The notes: generated by a model from the letters alone, not told the origin. A stretch of 55,115 bases of DNA from Opitutaceae bacterium (GCA_003151495.1 PLXR01000008.1:671-55785), one strand, 5' to 3'; positions 35,097-44,472 are shown, numbered from the stretch's first letter. Numbers and translations are program-made.

Positions 35097-35764
35097 GGCT
35101 TCGCCGCTTGCCCTGCGATGATTCCCGCCATGAGCTCGGCCACCTCGGCGATCGTCATGTGCGTCGTGTCGATCGACACCGCGCCCTCCGAGAGGGAGAG
35201 GGGGGCCGTCTTCCGGGACGAGTCCAGCCTGTCGCGCTCGGCGACCCTGTCGACCTGGCCCTGCCTCACCCGACGCCGCTCGCGCTCGGCCGGGTCCGCG
35301 TGGAGGAAGAACCGGAAATCGGCGTCCGGAAAGATAACCGAGCCGATGTCGCGGCCCTCCATGACGAGGCCGGAGAACCCGCCCTTCCTGGCCGCCTCGG
35401 CCTGCCCGCGCTGGTACGCGAGGAGGGACGAGCGCAGCTCGGGGATCGCCGAGAAGTGCGACACCGCGTCATTGACCTCCCTGCTCCGGATCTCGTCCCC
35501 GGGGAGGTGCCCCGATATCTCGATCCTTGCGGAACGTCCCTCGATCCTCGTCGCCAGCCTCAGGTCGGCGAGGGCCCTCTTCACGCTGCCGAGGTCCTGC
35601 GGGACGGCCCCCCGGCGAAGCATCTCGGCCGTGACCGCCCGGTAGTACGAGCCGGTGTCGGAGTGCAGCAGGTTGAAACGCTCGCTCAGCGCGCGCGCCG
35701 TGGACGACTTCCCCGAGGCCGCCCCGCCGTCGATGGCGACAATGATGAAGGGGCTTCCGGGCAT
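35093..35764 (-). CDS. cmk: Cytidylate kinase
   Basis: A 223-aa nucleoside monophosphate kinase that phosphorylates CMP and dCMP. The P-loop is GGAASGKSSTA near residue 13, the substrate-binding DTGSYYRAVT follows, and GRDIGSVIFPDADF gives the CMP-specific region with the lid Arg residues in ERERRRVRQG. Translationally coupled to plsC downstream, 7 bp after aroA. Confidence 0.96.
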   Translation of the reverse strand: MPGSPFIIVAIDGGAASGKSSTARALSERFNLLHSDTGSYYRAVTAEMLRRGAVPQDLGSVKRALADLRLATRIEGRSARIEISGHLPGDEIRSREVNDAVSHFSAIPELRSSLLAYQRGQAEAARKGGFSGLVMEGRDIGSVIFPDADFRFFLHADPAERERRRVRQGQVDRVAERDRLDSSRKTAPLSLSEGAVSIDTTHMTIAEVAELMAGIIAGQAAKP

Positions 35765-35771
35765 CGGCGTC

Positions 35772-37118
35772 TCAGCTCCCCGAGGATTGCACCCGTGCGG
35801 CCTCGAGCGTCTCGAAGAACCCGGGGAAGGTCTTCGCGCTGCAGGCCGGGTCGGCGATGGACAGCCACGGGGAGCCGTCCCCCCTCAGGTCGTGGCAGCC
35901 CAGCACGGCGAGGCTCATCGCAAAGCGGTGGTCGCCGTGGGTCTGCACGGTCACGCCCGCCCTGAGCGGCCTGGGAAGGATCTCGATCGCGTCGTCCGAC
36001 TCGACGACCTCCTGGCCCAGCCTCCTGAGTTCCCCGGCCATCCCCGACACGCGGTCCGTCTCCTGCCTGCGCGTGTGGGCGATGCCGCTGATCCGGGTTG
36101 GTCCGTCCAGCAGGGGCGCCAGGGCCGCGAGCGTCAGGAAGGTGTCCGAGAACTCCGAGAAGTCACGGGCGACGCCGACGCGCCTTCCCCCCCGCGCCCC
36201 CGAGACCGTGATCCCCCCCTGGCCCACGGAGACGCTCGCGCCGCATGCCTCGAGCACCTCGAGGAAACGGACATCGCCCTGGAGGCTCTCGCCGGCGGGC
36301 CTCACCCCGTCCAGGCGGAGGGACCCTCCGACCGCCAGGGGCAGCGCCGCGAAATAGCTCGCCGCGCTCGCATCGGGCTCGACCGCGTACGACCCCGGGG
36401 AGCGGTACGGTCCCCGGCCCACGGGGATCTCGCCCTCGGCCGCGCCGCCTTCGGGGCCCGCGACCCCGAACTGGGCCATCTGGCGGGTCGTCATCCTCAC
36501 AAACGGCATCCTCACGCCCCCGACGGGCGCGGCGACCACGGGCTCGCGGGCGAGCGGGGAGACCATCAGGATCGCCGAGAGCATCTGGCTGCTCTCCCGC
36601 GCGTCGATCGGGACCCTCCCGCCGCGAAGCCCGGCCGCTCGGATCTCTATCGGGAGGTATCCCTCCGACTCGAGGCACCGGATGTCCGCCCCGAGCAGCC
36701 TGAGCGCCTCGATGAGGCCCCTCATGGGCCTCCTCCGCATCTGGGGCACGCCGTCTATCCGGAATGTTCCCCGCGCCGCGGCCGCGCAGAGCGCGGTCAG
36801 GAACCGGGCGGCGGTTCCGGCGAGCCCGGTGAAGAGATCGGCGTCCGTTGCCGGAATGGCGCCCCCGCGGCCGGTGACACGGATCTCGCGGGCGTCCTCG
36901 TCCTCGTCGACGAGGAACCCGAGCCTGCGGAGCGCCTCCGCCATGATCTCGGTGTCCTCGCTCAGGAGCGCGCCGGTGAGCGTGACGGGCCCGTCGGACA
37001 GCGCGGAAAGGAGCATCGCCCGGTTTGTCAGGCTCTTCGAGCCGGGGACGGAGACCGAGCCGCGGGCGGGCCCGGCGAACGGCTTCACCGCCAGGATGTC
37101 GGGCAGGGTCGGGGTCAC
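35772..37118 (-). CDS. aroA: 3-phosphoshikimate 1-carboxyvinyltransferase (EPSP synthase)
   Basis: A 448-aa enzyme of the shikimate pathway joining PEP and shikimate-3-phosphate. Seen: PGSKSLTNRAMLL with the substrate Lys/Ser near residue 25, LFTGLAGTAARFL (PEP loop), PMRGLIEAL, and DHRFAMSLAVLG near the end. The start is GTG, overlapping the tyrA stop by 4 bp (GTGA). Coupling with tyrA places two aromatic steps in one transcript. Confidence 0.97.
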   Translation of the reverse strand: MTPTLPDILAVKPFAGPARGSVSVPGSKSLTNRAMLLSALSDGPVTLTGALLSEDTEIMAEALRRLGFLVDEDEDAREIRVTGRGGAIPATDADLFTGLAGTAARFLTALCAAAARGTFRIDGVPQMRRRPMRGLIEALRLLGADIRCLESEGYLPIEIRAAGLRGGRVPIDARESSQMLSAILMVSPLAREPVVAAPVGGVRMPFVRMTTRQMAQFGVAGPEGGAAEGEIPVGRGPYRSPGSYAVEPDASAASYFAALPLAVGGSLRLDGVRPAGESLQGDVRFLEVLEACGASVSVGQGGITVSGARGGRRVGVARDFSEFSDTFLTLAALAPLLDGPTRISGIAHTRRQETDRVSGMAGELRRLGQEVVESDDAIEILPRPLRAGVTVQTHGDHRFAMSLAVLGCHDLRGDGSPWLSIADPACSAKTFPGFFETLEAARVQSSGS

Positions 37119-37969
37119 GGCGCCGGTCGGAACTTGTCTCTGTAGGCTCGGCCGCGCTCGAGGCGGGCCGTGACCTCGACGTAGTCGCGGTTGGCAAGGG
37201 CCGCCTGCAGGCCCTGCAGCTCATCCTGGAATCCCCTCAGGGCCCTGAGCAACTCATCCCTGTTCTCTGCGAGGATGGTCTTCCAGAGCTTGGGGTCCGA
37301 GGATGCGATCCGCGTCGTGTCCCTGAGCCCTCCCCCGGCGAAGTTGCGCCAGCCCGGGTCCCTCGCGGACAGGAACGCGCACAGCGACGAAGCGAGGACC
37401 TGCGGCAGGTGGCTTATGTGGGCGACGATCTCGTCGTGCCTGTCGGGCTCGAGGGTGACCACCTCCGCGCCCAGGTCCCGCCAGAACGAGACCACCTTCT
37501 TGACCGCCCGCGGGTCGGAGGCCTCGACCGGCGTCACGAAGCAGGTCCTTCCCTCGAACAGGGACTCGCTGCCGTTCTCCCATCCCGTCTTCTCGGAGCC
37601 CGCCATCGGGTGGGCCCCCACGAAATGCCCCGATCCCCCCATGGCCTCGTGCCCCAGCCGCGAGATCTCGCCCTTGACGCTCCCGACGTCGCACACGACC
37701 GCGTCCTTCTTCAGGAACGGGGCGACCTTGCGGGCGAGGTCGACGATGAGGTCGACGGGCGCCGCGATGACGACCAGGTCGGCGCCCTTCACGGCCTCGC
37801 CCGGAGTTTCGCATGTCGCGCTGCACCAAGGCTGTTCACCGAGCGCGAGCCGGGTCTCGGCCCTGCGGGCCCAGATCACGATCCTCCCTGCGACGCCGCG
37901 CGCCTTCGCCGCCCTGGCGACGGACGCCCCGACGAGTCCCGGGGCGAGGATGGTGAGCTGGTCCAGCAT
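37115..37969 (-). CDS. tyrA: Prephenate dehydrogenase
   Basis: A 284-aa NAD(P)-dependent enzyme making 4-hydroxyphenylpyruvate from prephenate for tyrosine. The Rossmann motif reads LAPGLVGASVARA, with Ala-Pro in place of the usual Gly-Leu at its start, the HPMAGSEKTG motif holds the catalytic His, and the helical C-terminal domain has RHDEIVAHISHLPQ. The ATG at 37969 is chosen to place the nucleotide fold first. Overlaps aroA by 4 bp. Confidence 0.95.
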   Translation of the reverse strand: MLDQLTILAPGLVGASVARAAKARGVAGRIVIWARRAETRLALGEQPWCSATCETPGEAVKGADLVVIAAPVDLIVDLARKVAPFLKKDAVVCDVGSVKGEISRLGHEAMGGSGHFVGAHPMAGSEKTGWENGSESLFEGRTCFVTPVEASDPRAVKKVVSFWRDLGAEVVTLEPDRHDEIVAHISHLPQVLASSLCAFLSARDPGWRNFAGGGLRDTTRIASSDPKLWKTILAENRDELLRALRGFQDELQGLQAALANRDYVEVTARLERGRAYRDKFRPAP

Positions 37970-38061
37970 GGTCTCCGCAAAGACGCAAAATCCACCCCTT
38001 CTGTCGAGCCGTTCGTGGGATTGCGTTTTACCGGGCAGTGGGTTGTCTGGGAGCCTCTGAA

Positions 38062-38208
38062 ATGGATCCCATGCCTCCTGAGCCGGAGAACGCCAACCCC
38101 GCGGCGCGGCGTGCACGAATGATCATCGTCCTCCTGATGGTGGCGTTCATAGTCGCTCCCTTCATCGCGTACGTGCTTGTTGGAAGGGGCGCAGTTCCAA
38201 GACCATGA
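38062..38208 (+). CDS. Small single-helix membrane protein (48 aa)
   Basis: A 48-aa ORF with an N-terminal acidic/Pro segment (MDPMPPEPENANPAARR), one membrane helix (MIIVLLMVAFIVAPFIAYVL) and a short tail. Its stop overlaps the ATG of the PIN-TRAM gene (ATGA), arguing that it is a real coupled gene. No family recognised; it may help place the PIN-TRAM membrane protein. It begins 92 bp from tyrA, on the other strand. Confidence 0.6.
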   Translation: MDPMPPEPENANPAARRARMIIVLLMVAFIVAPFIAYVLVGRGAVPRP

Positions 38209-39227
38209 ACAAGACCCTCTTCCCGATACGCATCGTCTTCATCGTGCTCTGCACGGCCGCAGGCTGGCTCGTCTGCTACACGGTCCGCGAGTGGGATTCC
38301 TACCGGGTCACGGCCTCCTCCGTCGGGTTCTGCATAGGCGCCCTGGTCGTCCTGGTGGACGTCATGCTCAAGGGGTTCTCGCTCCGGGGCTTGTCCGCCC
38401 TCACCTTCGGGATCGCCGTCGGATCCATCATCGCGAGCCTGGTCGCCACCTCGCCCCTCTTCGCGGAGGGCGACCCGGAGATGATCTTCCTCGCGAGGCT
38501 GGCCCTCTTCATGATCTGCCCGTATCTGGGCACGGTCATCGCCCTCCGGGGAAAGGACGAGTTCAACCTGGTCATACCCTATGTCAGGTTCGTCCCCCAC
38601 GAGGTAGACGTGCCCCTGGTGGTCGTCGACACGAGCGTCCTGATCGACGGGCGGATTGCCCGCGTGTGCGAGACCGGCTTCCTGAGCGCGGCACTCGTCA
38701 TCCCTCGCTTCGTGCTCAACGAGCTGCAGTCCATCGCCGACTCGACGGATCCCCTGCGCCAGGCCCGGGGCCGGCGGGGGCTCGACGTCCTGAACGCCCT
38801 GCGCGCCATCAAGGCCCTCGACATCAGGATAACGGAGAGCGAGGTGGCGAAGAAGGAGGACGTGGACGCAAAGCTTGTCTTCCTGGCCCAGTCGATGAGG
38901 GCGAAGCTCCTCACCACGGACTACAACCTGGCGAAGATGGCGGAATTCCAGGGCATCCCCTGGCTCAACCTCAACAAGCTTTCAAAGTCCCTTCAACCCG
39001 AGCTGATGATCGGGGAACGCCTTGAGATAGAGCTTGTTAAGCCGGGCAAGGAGGAGGGCCAGGCGATAGGCTACATGGCCGACGGCTCCATGGTCGTCGT
39101 CACGGGGGGGCGCCAGCACATCGGGCAGCATGTCAACGTGGAGATCATCAGCCTCCTGCCCACGGGGGCCGGCAAGATGATCTTCTCCAGGATGGTCACC
39201 GAATCCGACCATCTCCGGGGAGACTGA
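38205..39227 (+). CDS. PIN domain plus TRAM domain membrane protein (YacL family)
   Basis: A 340-aa protein: four membrane helices in the first 125 residues, then a PIN nuclease fold (VVVDTSVLIDGRI with acidic metal ligands, DAKLVFLAQSMRAKLLTTD) and a C-terminal TRAM domain (about 275-335), which binds RNA. The arrangement matches the YacL/YacP-like family found near translation genes. A membrane-held ribonuclease acting on structured RNA is likely but unproven. Downstream, 64 bp on, is the tRNA-Ala gene. Confidence 0.93.
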   Translation: MNKTLFPIRIVFIVLCTAAGWLVCYTVREWDSYRVTASSVGFCIGALVVLVDVMLKGFSLRGLSALTFGIAVGSIIASLVATSPLFAEGDPEMIFLARLALFMICPYLGTVIALRGKDEFNLVIPYVRFVPHEVDVPLVVVDTSVLIDGRIARVCETGFLSAALVIPRFVLNELQSIADSTDPLRQARGRRGLDVLNALRAIKALDIRITESEVAKKEDVDAKLVFLAQSMRAKLLTTDYNLAKMAEFQGIPWLNLNKLSKSLQPELMIGERLEIELVKPGKEEGQAIGYMADGSMVVVTGGRQHIGQHVNVEIISLLPTGAGKMIFSRMVTESDHLRGD

Positions 39228-39291
39228 GACTGTGGGGCAAGATTGGTGTGGACTTGCCCACCCGGGATTTTAGATAACTTCCCTTCCTTAC

Positions 39292-39367
39292 GGGGCAGTA
39301 GCTCAGTTGATAGAGCGCGTCGTTCGCAACGACGAGGTCGTCGGTTTGATCCCGATCTGCTCCACCA
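39292..39367 (+). tRNA. tRNA-Ala (anticodon CGC)
   Basis: A 76-nt cloverleaf including an encoded CCA. The acceptor GGGGCAG pairs with CTGCTCC with the G3-U70 wobble that marks alanine tRNAs; the anticodon loop TTCGCAA gives CGC, reading GCG. The D-loop has A at position 19 and the T-loop has T at 56 (TTTGATC), where nearly all tRNAs have G19 and C56, so the tertiary pair is swapped to A-U. Its 3' end CTCCACCA is the sequence copied at every downstream cassette junction. Confidence 0.95.
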
Positions 39368-39383
39368 TCCCAGATTCGAACGG
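39360..39383 (+). repeat. Junction 0: tRNA 3' end core (presumed original attachment site)
   Basis: CTCCACCA (39360-39367), the last bases of the tRNA, then TCCCAGATTCGAACGG. The same two-part core recurs at all six downstream junctions, ending in GAACGG (or GAACGC, AAACGG). No hairpin precedes it here because the tRNA itself lies upstream. This fits a site where elements inserted repeatedly at the tRNA 3' end, keeping the tRNA intact. Confidence 0.7.
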
Positions 39384-39428
39384 CTAATAGGGCCAAGTTT
39401 GGTAGGTAAGCCACGAGCAGGGGCAGGT

Positions 39429-39470
39429 GAGTTTAACACCTTGGGCAGATTGCCGTAGGGACTGCTAAAC
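39429..39470. repeat. Left-end imperfect hairpin of cassette 1
   Basis: GTTTA (39431-39435) pairs with TAAAC (39466-39470), with a small inner GGCA/TGCC stem at 39444-39454. It lies inside the first cassette, about 45 bp past the core. Similar TTTAGC/GCTAAA structures lie at 44624-44689 and 47414-47450. The pairing here is weak and includes a mismatch next to the outer stem. Confidence 0.35.
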
Positions 39471-39566
39471 AAATTCAGTTTTTGAGTGCATCGCTAAACG
39501 GGCATATCGGCAAATATCTTGGCCCTTGAAGGGTGGATTGGGTCAGCTGGTGACACTTGGACCTGA

Positions 39567-41393
39567 TTATGGCTTCGTCTGCGATCTGCCGGTCGGCTGC
39601 CAGGCTGGGGTGCCGTCTTCCCACTGGTTGTCGGTCAATTGCTGAACACCTGTGCCGTTATATCGCATCACAAAAATCTCCCCATAGGGCTGCGGGGCAT
39701 CGGTGTACGTCCCCTCGTCTTTGTAACCCATTCGCGACGACGCAAACGCGATATACTCGCCATCCGGTGACCATGTCATGTGGGCGTCGATTCCCCGGGT
39801 AAACGTGAGCTGCTTCACGTTCGTCCCATCTGGACTTATCGTGAAGACCTCGTAGTTGCCATGGGTCTGCCGTGAAAACATGATCAGATCGCCCCTAGGA
39901 GACCAAAGAGGAAAATTGTCATAGCCTTCGGTTAGCGTTGTGATCTCGTTCGTTTCAATATTCATGATCCGAAGTCCGTCGCCGTTGGCCCCAAAGGTTC
40001 GGTAGACGAAGCGCTTGCCATCGGGCGCCATCGACGGAAACCCATTGTTATTGGGACCTGTTGTAACTTCGCGAAACCCAGTGCCATCTGGCCGGATTGA
40101 CGCTATCTGGGCGCCGCCCTCAACACGGTCACCTTGCTTCAAAAATTTTCCGTGGAAGCCGTTGAAGAATGCGTCGAAATTGCCAACGCCGAACATGATC
40201 GTTGAGCCGTCCGGAGACCATTGGGGGCCCAAGACGTTGCGCGCAGAATCCCGAAAGATCACCTCAGACGTGTCACTTCCGGTGGCAGCGATTGCTATTC
40301 CCGAGCCATGCACTCCGTTTGTTGGTCGAGCGACCATGACGAATCGATCCCCTGATGGGTTGAATGACGGAAGAATGCCCGTAAGCGTGAGCTCATATCC
40401 TGGGAGCCGGCTGAAGGTTTTGTGCCACGTTGTTGGCGGCGCAGTCATCCTCCTGTGGAACACCACCCTCGAACCGTCTGGCGACCAGGAAGCGGCCCGA
40501 ATATCTCCTTTGGGTCCACTCTTGCCATCTACATAGTATACGCCCGATCCAGACCCCTCATTGTCCTTTCTGATGTAGCCAATGGTGTTGCCGACAAATG
40601 ATGGATCAAATTTCACACCGGGCCCGGCTGGCACATCGGTCGTTTTTCCAGTCGCTACCTCGACCAAGACGAGACGTGTGTCGTTCCCGGCGTCAGGGTG
40701 GAAGCGCCGATTCGCAAGGGTTTGCTCCGCCGTCATTTCATAGGCAAGGACATGCTGACCGTCAGCAGCCCACTTAGGACTTCCTATGAAATTCCCGTGC
40801 TCCGTGATCCGCTCCAACCCCGTGCCATCCGTGCGGACCACATATAGATCGACGACCTGCAATCGCTCCCAGCGACCTTCTGCGGACGGCAATGAGCTTT
40901 CCCGGTCAGACGAAAAGGCGATCCATTTCCCGTCGGGCGACCACGCCGGTCGAAAGTCACCGCCGGCACCCGAAGTCAGCATTCGTACGCGCCGTGTGGC
41001 GAGGTCCATGATCCACAGGTGGGCAAAGCCGCCATTCCGGGAGCTAACGAAAACAATTTGCCGGCTGTCGGGCGAAAACGCCGCTTGGTCGTCATAGGCG
41101 GGATCGTCTGTCAACCGCTCCAGCCCGGTTCCGTCGAGCCTTACACGGAATAGATCCGCCGAACCATCCCGCTCGGAGGTAAACACGATTGTCGCGCCGT
41201 CTGGCGACCATACGGCATCATAGTCCATTTCCTGATTGCCCAGCAAAGATCGCTCTCCGCTGCCATCGGATGAGGCTATGAATAATCCAATCTGACCGGA
41301 GTTAGGGAATACCCGGGCAAAAGATATCTTCTGCGGCTCCGCAGCGGCCGTCACAGCGCAGAACGTTAGGGTCAACGTGAGGGGTAGGCGCAT
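39567..41393 (-). CDS. TolB-like / PD40 beta-propeller repeat protein, probably exported (cassette 1)
   Basis: A 608-aa protein with a signal peptide (MRLPLTLTLTFCAV, ending near AAA) and many WD40-like PD40 blades of the form WSPDG, FSPDS and WSPRG spread over residues 60-590. Such proteins form periplasmic propellers, often binding proteins or peptidoglycan-linked partners; long PD40 proteins are abundant in Acidobacteria. The frame stays open upstream to 41702, but those residues precede the signal peptide and look non-coding. The ATG at 41393 is chosen for the signal peptide. It is the only gene of cassette 1, facing the tRNA. Confidence 0.85.
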   Translation of the reverse strand: MRLPLTLTLTFCAVTAAAEPQKISFARVFPNSGQIGLFIASSDGSGERSLLGNQEMDYDAVWSPDGATIVFTSERDGSADLFRVRLDGTGLERLTDDPAYDDQAAFSPDSRQIVFVSSRNGGFAHLWIMDLATRRVRMLTSGAGGDFRPAWSPDGKWIAFSSDRESSLPSAEGRWERLQVVDLYVVRTDGTGLERITEHGNFIGSPKWAADGQHVLAYEMTAEQTLANRRFHPDAGNDTRLVLVEVATGKTTDVPAGPGVKFDPSFVGNTIGYIRKDNEGSGSGVYYVDGKSGPKGDIRAASWSPDGSRVVFHRRMTAPPTTWHKTFSRLPGYELTLTGILPSFNPSGDRFVMVARPTNGVHGSGIAIAATGSDTSEVIFRDSARNVLGPQWSPDGSTIMFGVGNFDAFFNGFHGKFLKQGDRVEGGAQIASIRPDGTGFREVTTGPNNNGFPSMAPDGKRFVYRTFGANGDGLRIMNIETNEITTLTEGYDNFPLWSPRGDLIMFSRQTHGNYEVFTISPDGTNVKQLTFTRGIDAHMTWSPDGEYIAFASSRMGYKDEGTYTDAPQPYGEIFVMRYNGTGVQQLTDNQWEDGTPAWQPTGRSQTKP

Positions 41394-41716
41394 GCCCAAC
41401 CTATAAATCCGACCGAGGAAGTTCTGTCGAGGAGGCATGAACGGTAGTTCGATGCGATCCCAACCTTGTTGGTTTAAATGCCAATCACGAGGTGGGATAG
41501 CGACTTGGGACAATAAGCGTCTCCTTCCGTCGGGACGAACCAGGGAAATCGACATCATCACGCCGGTGGAGCATCTGCGGCGGATGCCCGCCGATTGATA
41601 AAGGGCATCCCTGACTGACTGCAGATCGTAAGCCTGAAAAATTCGTGTGTTTAGCAGCAGAACATCCCGGTATATAACTGAATACATATTCCGTGAGTCC
41701 AATTGGCTCTCTTCAA
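41394..41716. other. Upstream region of the beta-propeller gene
   Basis: 323 bp between the chosen start and junction 1. The reading frame of the propeller gene remains open through it (to 41702), with a stretch containing SLVRPDGRRRLLSQ that could be an N-terminal extension or decayed coding sequence. It probably also holds the promoter. No known domain is seen. Confidence 0.4.
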
Positions 41717-41833
41717 TTTAGCACCCGGTTTCCGCTTGAGTTTAGCACCTAGAAACATTGTTCGCAGAAAAAGTTTAGCACCCTTTCGTTTGTGCTAAAC
41801 CAACAGGTGGTCCACCAATCCGGAATCAAACGG
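41717..41833 (+). repeat. Cassette junction 1
   Basis: Three TTTAGCAC copies (41717, 41741, 41774). The last forms a perfect 9-bp hairpin, GTTTAGCAC (41773-41781) with GTGCTAAAC (41792-41800), loop CCTTTCGTTT. GTTCGCAGAAAAA precedes the hairpin. The core is GTCCACCA (41810-41817) then GGAATCAAACGG, ending 41833. Separates the propeller cassette from the permease cassette. Confidence 0.8.
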
Positions 41834-41849
41834 ATGACCCTCCAAACGC

Positions 41850-44267
41850 CTATTCAGACCTAAGCGCAATGGTGGGACTGACGCTGGAACTCCGTCTCGC
41901 TGGCAACCAGCAGGCGATGAGGGAGACGGAAACGAGGAAAAGCGCCGTTCCAACGACAACCCATGGATCCCTTCCCGGAAGCGCGGGAATCATGCGGCTG
42001 AGGATCACTGTGAGTGCAACGGCCGCCCCGAGGCCGACCGAGGCTCCCATCACCGCCAGCTGGATCCCATTCCTAAGGAAAAGCCAAACTATTCCGCTCG
42101 GCAGCGCGCCGAGCGCCATACGGATGCCGATTTCCTTCGTCCGCTCCGACGCGAGGTTCGCCACCACGCCGTAGATCCCCACTGCCGAGAGCAGCAGGCC
42201 CAGGACCGCCATCAGCGTTAGTACCTTCCGGAGGAATTCGAAATAGGACAGCAGGTCCGCCATGCCCTCTTCAACCGTGGTCAACATGCTGACGGCCAAG
42301 TCAGGCGCCATAAGGCTGATGGCCTTGCGCAACGGCTCCTTGTATGCGGCCGACGGTCCGGAGGTGCGGACACTGAAGGTGATGAACCGATGGTTGTTCT
42401 GCGCCCAGGGCACCATGAACTTCAGGTTGCTCCCGTTCGGATTGTAGAACTCGCTCGCACCCTCGAAGTCCCGGATGACGCCAACCACCTCGGCCCAGCT
42501 GGGGTTGGCGGTACCCTGAGCCGACCCCGCTTCGCCGCCCGTCCTGATGCGCTTGCCGATCGGTTCCTCGCCGGGCCAGCACTTCTTCGCCATGGCCTCG
42601 TTGACTATGACCACCGCGGGCGCGCCGGGCCGATCCGATTGCAGGAATTCGCGGCCCCGAACGAGGTGCAGGCCGTAGACCTTCAGGAACCCTGGGCTCA
42701 CCGGCGAATAGCCGGCATGGGGTTCCTTGCCCGCCTCCGGAACCGGCTGGCCCTCGACTTGGTAGGCCGTGGGCCGAAAACCGAACGCCGGCGTATCAAT
42801 GGATAGGGCGGCAGCCTCCACGCCCGGAAGCGCGGCCAGGTTTGCCTGCATCTGTTCGCTGAACGCCAGCGAGCGGGGGTCGCGCTGCTCCCCATAGGTG
42901 TCATGGTCCAGCTCGATAAACCCGAGCACCTCGTGGGTGGTATCCCATCCCAGGTTTCGGTGGGACAGGAGGTAGATCCCCTTGACGAAGAATCCGGCGC
43001 CGGCCAGCAGCGTCAGGGCCATCGCCAACTGGACGACCACAAGTCCCTGGCGGAGCAAGTGCCGGGAACGGTCCGAGGTCGAGCCGCGTCCACCCGACTT
43101 GAGCGACGCGCTGACGTCGGTCCTCGATGCGAGCCACGCGGGCACGGTGCCGAAGATTGCGGCGGTCAGAACCGATATGCCGAACGTGAATGCGATCACC
43201 CGCAGGTCTATCGGCATGTCTATCGACAGAAAACGCCCGACAAAGTCGTTGCTCCACGTGGCGACGAGGATGGCCAGCGCCCCGCCGGCAACCGAGAGAA
43301 CCAGACTTTCGGTGAGGAGCGTCCAGATGAGCCGGCCCCGGGAGCAGCCAAGTGCGATGCGGATGCCGATCTCCTGCAGGCGGCGGGTGGTCCGTACAAG
43401 CTGAAGATTGGCCAAATTGACGCAGGCGATCAAAAGCACGACCCCAGAGAGGGCCATGGTCATCCACGTAAGCTGAGCAGCTGTGTCGCCCAGGGAGGTG
43501 GTGGCATAGGCAATCACCCGGATGGTACGGTTGCCATTGGTCTTCGGATGTTCCTTTGCCATGCGCGCAGCCAACACCGTCATTTCCGACTGAGCCTGCT
43601 CAATGGAAACGCCAGGCTTCAGGCGCGCCACGACAGTATACCATCCATAGTCGCGGAGTTCGCGATTGGTCCGGATGGAATCCAAGGGGAATAGGCACGG
43701 TCGGACGTCGAACAGCATCTGGTCGTCGACGCCGGGCGACATCACTCCCAGGATCGTATGGAGTTTCCCGTTGAGTTTTATGGTCCGGCCGATGACCCCC
43801 GGGTCGGCCGCAAAATGCTCCTGCCAGAATTTGTTGCTGATGAGAGTGACGGGTTCACTGCGCGCTTCCTCCTCCGCCGAGGGAAGGCGGCCAATCTGCG
43901 GCTGCACCCCAAGGACGCCAAAGAAGTTTGCTGTCATCCTGATCGAGCCCACGCGGATCGGTGGCTGTCCGGATTCGGCGATACTTCCCGATTCTCCGCG
44001 GACATAGGCCGCCATTCCCGAAAAGACCGTGTTCTGCTCCTGCTCGTCAAAGAAATCGCCGGGGGCCTGCGCCGCGAATCGTTCGCTGGGATTCGAGGAC
44101 CAGACCTCCACAAGGCGACCGGCGTCGCGGTAGGGGAGCGATTGCAAGAGCACTCGATTCAGGAGTGTGAAGGCCGAGGTGTTCACACCTATTCCCAATG
44201 CCAGCGTCAGCAGCGCAACGACTGTAAACCCCGGGTTCTTGGCCAGTTGGCGGAGGGCGAATTTCAT
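41850..44267 (-). CDS. ADOP-type (Acidobacterial duplicated orphan permease) FtsX/MacB-like permease (cassette 2)
   Basis: An 805-aa inner-membrane protein built from two MacB-like halves. It begins MKFALRQLAKNPGFTVVALLTLALGIGVNT, the family signature, then a large periplasmic MacB_PCD domain (about 55-245), three helices of an FtsX domain (about 270-400), a second periplasmic domain (about 430-640) and a second FtsX domain (about 690-800, ending with IACWLPARRSSSVSPTIALRSE). Such permeases are typical of Acidobacteria and usually have no ATPase gene beside them; none is here. Substrate unknown. It is the sole gene of cassette 2 and ends 17 bp from junction 1. Confidence 0.93.
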   Translation of the reverse strand: MKFALRQLAKNPGFTVVALLTLALGIGVNTSAFTLLNRVLLQSLPYRDAGRLVEVWSSNPSERFAAQAPGDFFDEQEQNTVFSGMAAYVRGESGSIAESGQPPIRVGSIRMTANFFGVLGVQPQIGRLPSAEEEARSEPVTLISNKFWQEHFAADPGVIGRTIKLNGKLHTILGVMSPGVDDQMLFDVRPCLFPLDSIRTNRELRDYGWYTVVARLKPGVSIEQAQSEMTVLAARMAKEHPKTNGNRTIRVIAYATTSLGDTAAQLTWMTMALSGVVLLIACVNLANLQLVRTTRRLQEIGIRIALGCSRGRLIWTLLTESLVLSVAGGALAILVATWSNDFVGRFLSIDMPIDLRVIAFTFGISVLTAAIFGTVPAWLASRTDVSASLKSGGRGSTSDRSRHLLRQGLVVVQLAMALTLLAGAGFFVKGIYLLSHRNLGWDTTHEVLGFIELDHDTYGEQRDPRSLAFSEQMQANLAALPGVEAAALSIDTPAFGFRPTAYQVEGQPVPEAGKEPHAGYSPVSPGFLKVYGLHLVRGREFLQSDRPGAPAVVIVNEAMAKKCWPGEEPIGKRIRTGGEAGSAQGTANPSWAEVVGVIRDFEGASEFYNPNGSNLKFMVPWAQNNHRFITFSVRTSGPSAAYKEPLRKAISLMAPDLAVSMLTTVEEGMADLLSYFEFLRKVLTLMAVLGLLLSAVGIYGVVANLASERTKEIGIRMALGALPSGIVWLFLRNGIQLAVMGASVGLGAAVALTVILSRMIPALPGRDPWVVVGTALFLVSVSLIACWLPARRSSSVSPTIALRSE

Positions 44268-44472
44268 GCCGATCCGACATCACTTGCACGCGTTGTGCCA
44301 AGTCCATGAAAAGTCGTAATTCAAGGGAGATAAACCGAATACAAATCGGTGTGTATCGACTCCGGCATGAAATTATCCGCAATTGGGAATGGGATTTCCC
44401 AAGATCGGGAAGGCTCGAGCGCACGCGCAGTTCATCTCTGCCAAGAGCTGGAGTTCCCGTTTGAATATCGAG

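Noticed and set aside
41394..41702. Start of the beta-propeller gene at 41702
   Set aside because: It would put about 103 residues before a clear signal peptide, and that stretch has no recognisable domain.
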